Source of the DNA: Actinomycetota bacterium
Lineage (GTDB): Bacteria > Actinomycetota > Thermoleophilia > Solirubrobacterales > Thermoleophilaceae
Direction of reading: 5' to 3'
Assembly: GCA_005883295.1 (NCBI GenBank)
Contig: VAWV01000072.1
Span: 1 to 6,475 of the forward strand
Length of the DNA: 6,475 bases
This document shows positions 1-5,516 of this stretch, piece by piece (the first letter of the stretch is position 1; each line of letters starts with the position of its first letter). The translations under genes were made by a program, and so were the position numbers. Below the pieces are notes generated by a model. The model was not told the origin of the DNA, made no database searches, and saw only the letters and a program-made list of their open reading frames with translations.

Positions 1-102
1 TGAAGCGGGTCCAGCCGGCCAGGTCCGCGAAGGCGATCGCCACCCGCACCCGCCCCAGGTCGATCGACTCATCGAGGTCGGTCTCCATGTGGCCCACCAC
101 GT
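1..102. repeat. Direct repeat copy A (in the cyclase gene)
   Basis: These 102 bp match 1095-1196 base for base in the same orientation. The match runs to the very first base of the window, so the true repeat is probably about 160 bp. Copy A is the native location, because it continues the cyclase reading frame on its right side. Confidence 0.97.
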
Positions 103-769
103 CGCGCTCCACGAACTCGCGCAGGAAGCGCTGGTGTAGGTAGTCCATGAGCGGCGAGGAGAACGGCAGGAGATCGCCCGCGAGCGTCTCCATCTCCTCG
201 GCCATCTGGAGCCCCGGGATGCCCTGGCGCATCAGGGGCTCGTGGACGTAGATATGGAACAGGCGCGTCTCCGCGTCGGCGATCCGCGCCAGGGCCTGGC
301 CGTAGACCCGGATCAGCTGGATGAAGGCGACCAGCGGAAAGCCCGCTGCGAGTACGCCGGAGATGTAGCGCAGCGCGCGCATGTCGTCCTCGGTGAGGTG
401 CTCGGGCCGGCGGGGCGCGAAGCCGACGCTCGCCCAGATCCGCTCGACCAGCGCGGGCTCCAGGCCGACCTCCTCGGCCGCCTCCTCGAAGGGGATCGGC
501 GGGGCCCCGTCGGGCGAGAAGAGGTCCTCCACGAAGCCGTAGGCGAGCCGCCCCTCGTCGCTCGCCCCGCGCAGCTGCTGGAGCGAATGGCCGCGCTCGC
601 GCAGGCGCGCCACGATCCGGGCGTGGGCGGCCGCGGCAGGAGTCCAGCCCTGCTCGTCGCCGCGGTGCTCGGGGATCACGCCGGTCTTCGCCCAGCGCTT
701 GAGCGTGGCCGGCGTCACGCCCGCGAGCTCCGCAGCCTGCTTCGTGGTCAGTAGGCCGTCGTCGCTCAC
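1..769 (-). CDS. Class III adenylate/guanylate cyclase with MerR-like HTH and Rv1264-type regulatory domain (C-terminus off the left edge)
   Basis: The visible 256 residues form three parts. Residues about 6-34 (LLTTKQAAELAGVTPATLKR onward to GVIPEHR) look like a MerR-type helix-turn-helix. Residues about 75-228 resemble the N-terminal regulatory domain of mycobacterial Rv1264-type cyclases, which in that family controls the catalytic domain, in Rv1264 in response to pH. From about residue 241 the class III catalytic domain begins (VRVAIAFADLAGWTRF); Asp249 is the expected first metal-binding aspartate. The rest of the catalytic domain lies outside the window. By family, the enzyme makes cAMP (or cGMP) from ATP (GTP) as a dimer; no membrane segment is visible. 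The GTG start at 769 puts the HTH right at the N-terminus. There is no good Shine-Dalgarno, but a TAGCGT -10-like hexamer 7 nt upstream would suit a leaderless transcript. The gene is divergent from the reductase, which contains a copy of part of this gene. Cyclase identity is firm; cAMP versus cGMP cannot be decided. Confidence 0.88.
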   Translation of the reverse strand, partial: MSDDGLLTTKQAAELAGVTPATLKRWAKTGVIPEHRGDEQGWTPAAAAHARIVARLRERGHSLQQLRGASDEGRLAYGFVEDLFSPDGAPPIPFEEAAEEVGLEPALVERIWASVGFAPRRPEHLTEDDMRALRYISGVLAAGFPLVAFIQLIRVYGQALARIADAETRLFHIYVHEPLMRQGIPGLQMAEEMETLAGDLLPFSSPLMDYLHQRFLREFVERDVVGHMETDLDESIDLGRVRVAIAFADLAGWTRF

Positions 770-837
770 GGACCCAACGCTACCCGCCTTCGTCCGGGTA
801 GACTCGCCCGCCCCATGAACCGGAGGGAGAGAGGATC
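770..837. promoter_or_regulatory. Divergent promoter region between cyclase and reductase genes
   Basis: This 68-bp gap must hold both start signals. On the plus strand a -10-like TAGACT lies at 799-804, followed by a purine-rich ribosome-binding stretch GGAGGGAGAGAGG at 822-834 before the GTG at 838. On the minus strand TAGCGT (782 to 777) sits 7 nt before the cyclase GTG at 769, a spacing fitting a leaderless mRNA. No convincing -35 hexamer was seen on either strand. The promoter calls rest on -10 likeness and spacing only; the ribosome-binding site is solid. Confidence 0.45.
780..801. repeat. Inverted repeat CTACCCG-N8-CGGGTAG, candidate operator
   Basis: Two perfect 7-bp arms (780-786 and 795-801) are separated by 8 bp, with the centre at about 790.5. 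The arms overlap both -10-like elements, so one bound dimer could affect both divergent genes. MerR-family proteins bind inverted repeats, and the adjacent cyclase has a MerR-like HTH, so autoregulation is possible. This is inference from position and symmetry only; a chance palindrome in GC-rich DNA is not excluded. Confidence 0.4.
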
Positions 838-2778
838 GTGAGCTACTTCGTAACGGGTGCGACCGGCTTCATCGGGCGCCATCTCGTGGAGCTTCTGCTC
901 CAGCGCGAAGGCACGGTCTACGCGCTCGTCCGCGAGGGCTCCCGGGGCCGCCTGGACGACCTCTCGAAGCGCCTCGGTGCCGGTGACCGACTGGTGCCGG
1001 TGCCCGGCGACCTCTCCCAGGAGAAGCTCGGGATCGACGGCCTCGATGAACCCCTCCACGAGGTCGAGCGCCTCCTCCTCGCCGACCTCCTCGGTGAAGC
1101 GGGTCCAGCCGGCCAGGTCCGCGAAGGCGATCGCCACCCGCACCCGCCCCAGGTCGATCGACTCATCGAGGTCGGTCTCCATGTGGCCCACCACGTGCTG
1201 CCCCACGCCTACCACAGGACCAAGTTCGAGTCCGAGAAGGTGGTGCGCGAGGGGATCAAGGCGCCCCTCCGCGTCTACCGCCCCGGGATCGTGGTCGGCC
1301 ACTCGCAGACCGGCGAGATGGACAAGGTCGACGGCCCCTACTACTTCTTCAAGCTGATCCAGCGCCTGCGGCACGCGCTGCCGGAGTGGTTCCCGGTGGT
1401 GGGGCCGGAGGGCAAGAAGGTGAACATCGTCCCGGTGGACTTCGTGGCCCGCGCGCTGGATCACATCGCCCACCTGCCTGCCGACGAGTTGCCGGGTGAC
1501 ACCTTCCACCTCACCGAGCCCGATCCGCTCACCGTCGGCCAGGTGCTCAACGAGTTCGCCAAGGCGGCGCACGCGCCGCGCTTCGCCATGCGCGTGGACG
1601 CGCACCTCACCAACGTGATCCCGAAGCCGGTGGCGGCCGGGCTGAATGCCATCCCCACCGTTGCGAAGATCAGGGAAACCGTCCTGCGCGACCTGCACAT
1701 CCCGCCGGCGGCGCTCGAGAACCGCGACTTCGACGCCGACTTCGACATGCGCGACACGCAGCGCGCGCTACGCGGCACCGGCATCGCGGTCCCCCCGCTC
1801 TCCACCTACGCCACCAAGCTCTGGGACTACTGGGAGCGAAACCTCGACCCCGACCTCTTCCGCGAGCGGAGCCTCACCAAGTCGGTCGACGGCAAGCGGA
1901 TCCTGGTGACCGGAGCCTCGAGCGGGATCGGCCGCGAGCTGGCGCTGAAGCTGGGTGAGGCCGGCGCGGAGGTGATCCTGGTCTCGCGCACGCGCGAGAA
2001 GCTCGAGGAGGTCGCCGAGGAGATGGAGAAGCTGGGCGGCAAGCCGCATGTCCACCCGGCGGACCTCTCCGACATCGACGACATCGAGCGCCTGGCCAAC
2101 GAGATGATCGACGAGTACGGCGGGGTGGACGTCCTGGTCAACAACGCCGGGCGCTCGATCCGCCGATCCGTTAAGGCGTCGTATGACCGCTTCCACGACT
2201 ACGAGCGGACGATGCAGCTGAACTACTTCGGCGCCCTGCGGCTGATCCTCTCGTTCCTACCGGGGATGAGAGAGCGGAAGGCCGGTCACATCATCAACGT
2301 CTCGAGCATCGGCGTGCAGACCAACACGCCGCGCTTCTCGGCCTACGTCGCCTCGAAGGCCGCCCTCGACGCGTTCGCCCGCTGCGTGGCCCCAGAGGTG
2401 ATCGGCGACGGCGTGCACATCACGACCATCTACATGCCCCTGGTGCGCACCCCGATGATCGCGCCGACCAACATCTACGACGCCTTCCCCACGCTCACAC
2501 CCGACGAGGCCGCTCAGATGATCTGCGACGCGATCATCGACAAGCCGAAGCGGCTCGCCACGAGGCTCGGCACGTTCGGCCAGGTCCTGTACGCGGTGTC
2601 GCCCAAGGTGGTCGATCAGGTGATGCACACCGCGTACACGATCTTCCCGGACTCGAAGGCCGCACGCGGGAAGAAGAAGCCGAGCGCCGAGGCCGGCGAC
2701 GGCAAGCCGGAGAAGCAAGAGGAGATGTCAACGGAGGCCATCGCGATGGCCTACCTGATGCGGGGGGTGCACTTCTAG
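838..2778 (+). CDS. Two-domain SDR / acyl-CoA reductase-like protein, N-terminal domain disrupted by a cyclase gene fragment
   Basis: A 646-residue protein of the AcrA1 (Rv3391)-like family: an N-terminal extended-SDR (reductase/epimerase type) domain followed by a C-terminal classical SDR domain, thought to reduce fatty acyl-CoA or related thioesters with NAD(P)H. Domain 1 has the nucleotide motif TGATGFIG at 6-13, GDL at 57-59, and YHRTK (Tyr125, Lys129), followed by family-like sequence such as RVYRPGIVVGHSQTGEMD. Domain 2 (about 353-600) has TGASSGIG at 358-365, NNAG at 435-438, Ser489/490 and YVASK (Tyr503, Lys507), all intact. The tail from about 610 is Lys/Glu-rich. Residues about 68-120 are foreign: they are the antisense translation of the neighbouring cyclase gene. 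They replace the segment that normally carries the HLAA strand, the NVxGT helix and the catalytic Ser, so domain 1 is probably inactive. The frame stays open across both junctions. The GTG start has a strong purine-rich RBS (822-834) and places TGATGFIG at the expected distance. The gene converges on the SCP2 gene, 10 bp apart. Confidence 0.85.
   Translation: MSYFVTGATGFIGRHLVELLLQREGTVYALVREGSRGRLDDLSKRLGAGDRLVPVPGDLSQEKLGIDGLDEPLHEVERLLLADLLGEAGPAGQVREGDRHPHPPQVDRLIEVGLHVAHHVLPHAYHRTKFESEKVVREGIKAPLRVYRPGIVVGHSQTGEMDKVDGPYYFFKLIQRLRHALPEWFPVVGPEGKKVNIVPVDFVARALDHIAHLPADELPGDTFHLTEPDPLTVGQVLNEFAKAAHAPRFAMRVDAHLTNVIPKPVAAGLNAIPTVAKIRETVLRDLHIPPAALENRDFDADFDMRDTQRALRGTGIAVPPLSTYATKLWDYWERNLDPDLFRERSLTKSVDGKRILVTGASSGIGRELALKLGEAGAEVILVSRTREKLEEVAEEMEKLGGKPHVHPADLSDIDDIERLANEMIDEYGGVDVLVNNAGRSIRRSVKASYDRFHDYERTMQLNYFGALRLILSFLPGMRERKAGHIINVSSIGVQTNTPRFSAYVASKAALDAFARCVAPEVIGDGVHITTIYMPLVRTPMIAPTNIYDAFPTLTPDEAAQMICDAIIDKPKRLATRLGTFGQVLYAVSPKVVDQVMHTAYTIFPDSKAARGKKKPSAEAGDGKPEKQEEMSTEAIAMAYLMRGVHF
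1036..1196 (-). other. Cyclase gene fragment copied into the reductase gene
   Basis: Read on the minus strand, this block encodes VVGHMETDLDESIDLGRVRV and then IAFADLAGWTRF, identical to cyclase residues 224-256. It then continues with about 20 residues ending in EGFIEAV, typical of the helix after the first class III cyclase strand. The right junction is sharp: identity with the cyclase locus ends at 1196 (corresponding to position 102), and reductase sequence (LPHAYHRTK) starts at once. The left junction is approximate, between about 1031 and 1042, because the parent sequence lies off the window. Nothing suggests the fragment is expressed as a cyclase. Confidence 0.85.
1095..1196. repeat. 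Direct repeat copy B (inside the reductase gene)
   Basis: Perfect copy of 1-102 at an offset of 1094 bp. It is the displaced copy, because it interrupts the first Rossmann domain of the reductase. The absence of any mismatch means a very recent event, ongoing gene conversion, or an assembly error. Confidence 0.97.
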
Positions 2779-2788
2779 GGCCGAGAGC

Positions 2789-3208
2789 TCAGGCAACCAG
2801 GTGCGGGTACCGCTCTTCGAGCAGCGCCCGGTAGCGCCCGTAGATCGGCTTCGTGATCGGGATCAGCGCGAGCGCCTTCTTCACGTTGCCCGAGGTCTTG
2901 ATACGCCGGCGGGCGATCGCCATCGCCACGTTCTCCTTGCCCTGGAAGTAGCGGTTGGCGACGTCGGAGTCCATCGTCATCTTCACCTCGGGCTCCCACG
3001 GCACGTCGTCGGTCCACTCCCAGCGGAGGTTCTGCTCACCGCCGTCCTCCGCGTAGGTGATGTTCACGACCAGATCCACGTCCGGGAACTCGAACCGCTG
3101 AGGGGTCTCCGCGTCGCGCAGCTTGGGCCCCATCTCCGGGTCGGTGCTCATCATCGTGAACACCTGGTCCATCACCTCGCGGAACTCCTTCGCGGAGTTG
3201 AAGCTCAC
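2789..3208 (-). CDS. SCP2 sterol-binding domain protein
   Basis: A 139-residue single-domain protein. The SCP2-type core runs from about residue 40 to 118: alternating strands (FPDVDLVVNITYAEDGGEQN, then LRWEWTDD) followed by the diagnostic KMTMDSDVANRYFQGKENV with AIARRRIKTSGNVKKALAL. Small SCP2 proteins bind lipids, sterols or fatty acyl-CoA in a hydrophobic tunnel and are usually cytosolic carriers; no signal peptide or membrane segment is seen. It is the last gene of the minus-strand unit, starting 10 nt after the acyltransferase stop, which suggests cotranscription. The GTG at 3208 is chosen because it is close to the upstream stop and leaves a complete domain; its RBS is weak (AGG directly before the GTG), so translational coupling is likely. 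It ends 10 bp from the convergent reductase stop. The ligand cannot be told from sequence. Confidence 0.85.
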   Translation of the reverse strand: MSFNSAKEFREVMDQVFTMMSTDPEMGPKLRDAETPQRFEFPDVDLVVNITYAEDGGEQNLRWEWTDDVPWEPEVKMTMDSDVANRYFQGKENVAMAIARRRIKTSGNVKKALALIPITKPIYGRYRALLEERYPHLVA

Positions 3209-3218
3209 CCTGTGAACA

Positions 3219-4184
3219 CTAAGCGAAAGCGTGCTTCCGCTTCACCAGGTTCTCGTGAACCTTCCGCTGGATCAGATCGCGAACGTGCTCGGACAGCTCG
3301 AGGACGAGCGCTCGGTCGGCTGTGTCCGCCGGGGTGAGGCCGGAGAGGTCGAGCGGCTCGCAGAACTCGATCCGCCAGCGGGACGGAAGCGGGACCACGC
3401 CCAGCGGCCCGAGCAGCGGGAACGTGGGCGTGATCGGGAAGTAGGGCGCGCCGGTGAGCCGCGCGAGCAGCCCGGACTCGCCGATCTTGGGGTGGATCTC
3501 CTCGCTCCCCACGACGGCGACCGGCACTATCGGCGCGCCAGTCCGAAGGGCGATCTCGATGAAGCCGCCGCGGCCGAAGCGCTGCACCCTGTAGCGGTCG
3601 CGGTAGGCCTTGCCGGCGCCCTTGATGCCCTCCGGGAACACGGCGACCAGCTCGCCGGCCTCGAGCAGGCGGATCGCGTTGAACGGCGAAGCCGGCACGC
3701 CGCCGAGCTTGCGCATCGCCACCGAGACGAACGGAAGGTCGAACGCCCAGTCCAGGACCATGAAGCGGGGCACGCGCGGAAGGGGGTGCTCGCGCATCAG
3801 CGCCACCCCCATCATCGTGCCGTCCCACGGCATGATCCCGGCGTGGTTCGCCACGAGCAGCGCGTGACCGTGCGCGGGCACACGCTCGACCCCCTCCGCA
3901 TGGACCCGCCACCACCTGTCGTACATGAACTCGAGGAACGGAAGTGCGGCATCGGCGAACTCCTCGTCGTAGCCCCAGTCGTCCTCCTCGTACCCGCCCG
4001 CGAGCCGCCGGGCGGCGGCGTCGAGGCTCTCCCGGGCGTCACGCGGCAGCGCCAGGGCGGAGTCCGCGAGCGCACCGGCCAGTCCCTGGCCGCCGTCAAG
4101 CCCGCCGCGCAGCGCGCGCAGGAACGACACGAGCGGGCCGATCGGCAGGGGCCCGTTTGCGGCGTCCGGGCGCGGAGCGGTCAC
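3219..4184 (-). CDS. Lysophospholipid acyltransferase, MGAT-like (Rv0502-type)
   Basis: A 321-residue glycerolipid-type acyltransferase. The core starts near residue 98. The acceptor/catalytic block is ANHAGIMPWDG (Asn113-His114, Asp121), a variant of the His-Asp motif used by MGAT-like LPLATs. The second block is VFPEGIKGAGK (Glu185, Gly186), for binding the glycerophosphate or acyl acceptor, followed by RYRVQRFGRGGF, GAPIVPVAVVGSEEI and PYFPITPTFPLLGPLGVVPL. The whole pattern agrees with mycobacterial Rv0502, as I recall it. The expected reaction is transfer of an acyl group from acyl-CoA/ACP to a lysolipid or glycerol derivative at the membrane; the exact acceptor is unknown. The first about 95 residues are a variable extension with an acidic patch (YEEDDWGYDEEF). 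The GTG start at 4184 overlaps the epimerase TGA by 4 bp and has GGAGG 7 nt upstream (4192-4196), so the longer upstream reading frame is not used. Confidence 0.88.
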   Translation of the reverse strand: MTAPRPDAANGPLPIGPLVSFLRALRGGLDGGQGLAGALADSALALPRDARESLDAAARRLAGGYEEDDWGYDEEFADAALPFLEFMYDRWWRVHAEGVERVPAHGHALLVANHAGIMPWDGTMMGVALMREHPLPRVPRFMVLDWAFDLPFVSVAMRKLGGVPASPFNAIRLLEAGELVAVFPEGIKGAGKAYRDRYRVQRFGRGGFIEIALRTGAPIVPVAVVGSEEIHPKIGESGLLARLTGAPYFPITPTFPLLGPLGVVPLPSRWRIEFCEPLDLSGLTPADTADRALVLELSEHVRDLIQRKVHENLVKRKHAFA

Positions 4185-5149
4185 GCCGCCGCCTCCGCGG
4201 TGTTGCGCGCCGCGGCGTAGTCCTCGGCCGCGCTCACGGTCGTGAAGTGGGCCCGGAATCCCACCTCGCGGACCAGCCGCGACGTGTCCACACCCCGGCC
4301 GTAGCGCAGGAGGCGCTGGAAGTCGGGCGAGAAGTCGAGCAGCCCGAGCCGCTTTGCCGCGCCCGTGGCGCTGCCGAAGAGGGGCGACGGGATCGGAAGC
4401 GTCGGCCGGCCCGCGATGCGGATCATGCGGGTGAGGCCGATCGTGCCCTCGGCGGCCACGTTCACCGGACCGCGGACGGGTCGCCTCACCGCCGCCACCA
4501 GCGCGTCGAGCGCGTCGCGCTCGTGGATCACCTGGATGCGGGGGTCGAAGCCTAGATAGGTGGGAACGACCGGGAGCGAGAGGTACTGCGGGATCTGGGT
4601 GGACCCGGTCGGTCCGATCGAGGGCTGGTAGCGGAGCATCGCGCAGGCGACCTCGTCGTGGCGGCGGGCGAAGGTACCGAAGAGGTTCTCGATCTCGGCG
4701 ACGTCGCGCTGGAAGCGGGTGCGCAGCGGATAGAGGCGGGCCATGTCCTCCGTGAAGAACTCCGGAGCCGCGGGCTCGGCGCCGTAGATCCCGGCCGAGC
4801 CGCGGACCACGATCGCCCGCAGCGTGGGGGTTCGCCCGCACGCGGCCAGGAGCTGCAGGGAGCCGATCACGTTGATGTCGTGGGCGCGCCGGGCGGACAT
4901 GCCGGCGCCCGGCCGCCGCACGATCTGGTTGTGGACGACCGTGTCCACGCCGGTGTCGGGGATGCGCGTCAAGAGCTCGGGATCGCGGATGTCGACGTCG
5001 ATCAGCTCGGTGCCCGCGAGGAGGGCGCGCGGCTTGCGAGTGTCGACCCCGGCCACGTATTCCACCGCCGGGTCCTCTTCCAGAATCCGGGCGAGCTCGG
5101 TTCCCAGGTAGCTCGCGATGCCAGTGATCAGGACCCGGCGTCCGGGCAC
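4181..5149 (-). CDS. NAD-dependent epimerase/dehydratase-like protein (Rv0501/GalE2-type), catalytic YxxxK absent
   Basis: A 322-residue extended-SDR fold. Residues 6-16 (VLITGIASYLG) form the first strand and a degenerate dinucleotide loop. DVDIRD (51-56), VDTVVHNQIV (68-77), INVIGSLQLLAAC (92-104) and the strand ending RGSAGIYG (116-123, Ser118) follow the usual SDR order. Where SDRs carry Tyr-x-x-x-Lys, this protein reads FQRDV (Phe146, Val150), so both catalytic residues are missing. The sequence matches M. tuberculosis Rv0501, annotated GalE2, which by my recollection also lacks the motif, so UDP-sugar epimerase activity is doubtful. It may bind a nucleotide or act with the acyltransferase, its conserved neighbour. 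The GTG at 5149 is preferred: it starts 1 nt after the upstream gene's stop and puts the first strand at residue 6, whereas the longer ATG at 5311 would add low-complexity residues overlapping that gene. Confidence 0.82.
   Translation of the reverse strand: MPGRRVLITGIASYLGTELARILEEDPAVEYVAGVDTRKPRALLAGTELIDVDIRDPELLTRIPDTGVDTVVHNQIVRRPGAGMSARRAHDINVIGSLQLLAACGRTPTLRAIVVRGSAGIYGAEPAAPEFFTEDMARLYPLRTRFQRDVAEIENLFGTFARRHDEVACAMLRYQPSIGPTGSTQIPQYLSLPVVPTYLGFDPRIQVIHERDALDALVAAVRRPVRGPVNVAAEGTIGLTRMIRIAGRPTLPIPSPLFGSATGAAKRLGLLDFSPDFQRLLRYGRGVDTSRLVREVGFRAHFTTVSAAEDYAAARNTAEAAA
4192..4196 (-). promoter_or_regulatory. Ribosome-binding site of the acyltransferase
   Basis: GGAGG on the minus strand, 7 nt before the GTG at 4184 and inside the last codons of the epimerase. 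It decides the start within a reading frame that stays open much further upstream, and it supports coupled translation of the two genes. Confidence 0.7.
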
Positions 5150-5150
5150 G

Positions 5151-5513
5151 TCATCCCGAGCGCTTGCGCGCACCCCCGGAGCGACCGCCCCGTGCGCGCT
5201 GCGCCGGCAGCCGCTCCTCGATCGCATCGAGCCGTCGGGCGATCGCGTGCAGCTCCCTGCGGAGCTCCTTGAGGTCGTCGGATGTGGCCGGCCGGCGCTC
5301 CTCGATGGCATCCTTCACCCGGTCGCGGACGGCCTCGGCGCCCGCCTCTGCGCCGCGGACGAGCTCATCCACCGCATCCTGGGCGCGCGTCCGTGTCGTC
5401 TCGGCGCCCTCGCGGGTGGCCTGCAGCGTGCGCTCGACCGCGTCGCGAACGGCCTCGGGGAGTCGCGCCGGGGTGGATCTGCGATCGACCATGGGGCGCG
5501 AGGAGTCTCCCAT
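5151..5513 (-). CDS. Small phasin-like coiled-coil protein with basic tail
   Basis: A 120-residue, Ala/Arg/Glu-rich helical protein. Residues about 17-68 (LPEAVRDAVERTLQATREGA onward) read as amphipathic helix with the Ala/Thr/Arg texture of phasins, proteins that coat polyester or lipid granules. Residues about 78-104 (LKELRRELHAIARRLDAIEE) form a clear heptad coiled coil. The last 15 residues are basic and Gly-rich (RARGGRSGGARKRSG), a tail that could bind nucleic acid or an acidic surface. No signal peptide or membrane segment is seen. It is the first gene of the minus-strand unit, with 1 nt before the epimerase. The ATG at 5513 is preferred over ATG 5492, because AGGG (5523-5526) lies 9 nt upstream. 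A function in lipid or granule organisation is inferred from texture and neighbours only; a generic scaffold protein is equally possible. Confidence 0.68.
   Translation of the reverse strand: MGDSSRPMVDRRSTPARLPEAVRDAVERTLQATREGAETTRTRAQDAVDELVRGAEAGAEAVRDRVKDAIEERRPATSDDLKELRRELHAIARRLDAIEERLPAQRARGGRSGGARKRSG
5501..5505 (+). promoter_or_regulatory. Ribosome-binding site of the phosphorylase
   Basis: AGGAG 11 nt before the GTG at 5517. It lies within the first codons of the divergent coiled-coil gene and is part of a 9-bp palindrome, GGAGTCTCC (5502-5510). It supports GTG 5517 over the downstream TTG at 5529. Confidence 0.55.
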
Positions 5514-5516
5514 ATC

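Noticed and set aside
242..754. Plus-strand 170-residue open frame over the cyclase gene
   Set aside because: Arg/Gly/Asp-rich shadow of the real minus-strand cyclase, no motif and no ribosome-binding site.
1036..1196. Mobile element as the cause of the block inside the reductase
   Set aside because: No terminal inverted repeats, no target-site duplication and no transposase; the block is plain cyclase coding sequence and the native reductase segment is missing, so it is a replacement and not an insertion.
766..1698. Minus-strand 310-residue open frame containing cyclase sequence
   Set aside because: Only the part over 1036-1196 resembles a protein, and that is the copied fragment; the flanks are the antisense of the reductase with low-complexity composition.
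2779..2788. Terminator between the convergent reductase and SCP2 genes
   Set aside because: Only 10 bp, with no stem-loop of useful size in or near it.
3231..4220. Plus-strand 329-residue open frame over the acyltransferase
   Set aside because: Antisense shadow: the opposite strand carries full acyltransferase motifs, while this frame is His/Arg/Pro-rich without any recognisable domain.
4182..4841. N-terminal extension of the acyltransferase frame up to 4841
   Set aside because: It would overlap most of the epimerase, its translation is Arg/Pro-rich low complexity, and a GTG with a good ribosome-binding site exists at 4184.
5118..5516. N-terminal extension of the phosphorylase frame
   Set aside because: It lies antisense to the coiled-coil gene; the family needs only about 240 residues and GTG 5517 has AGGAG upstream.
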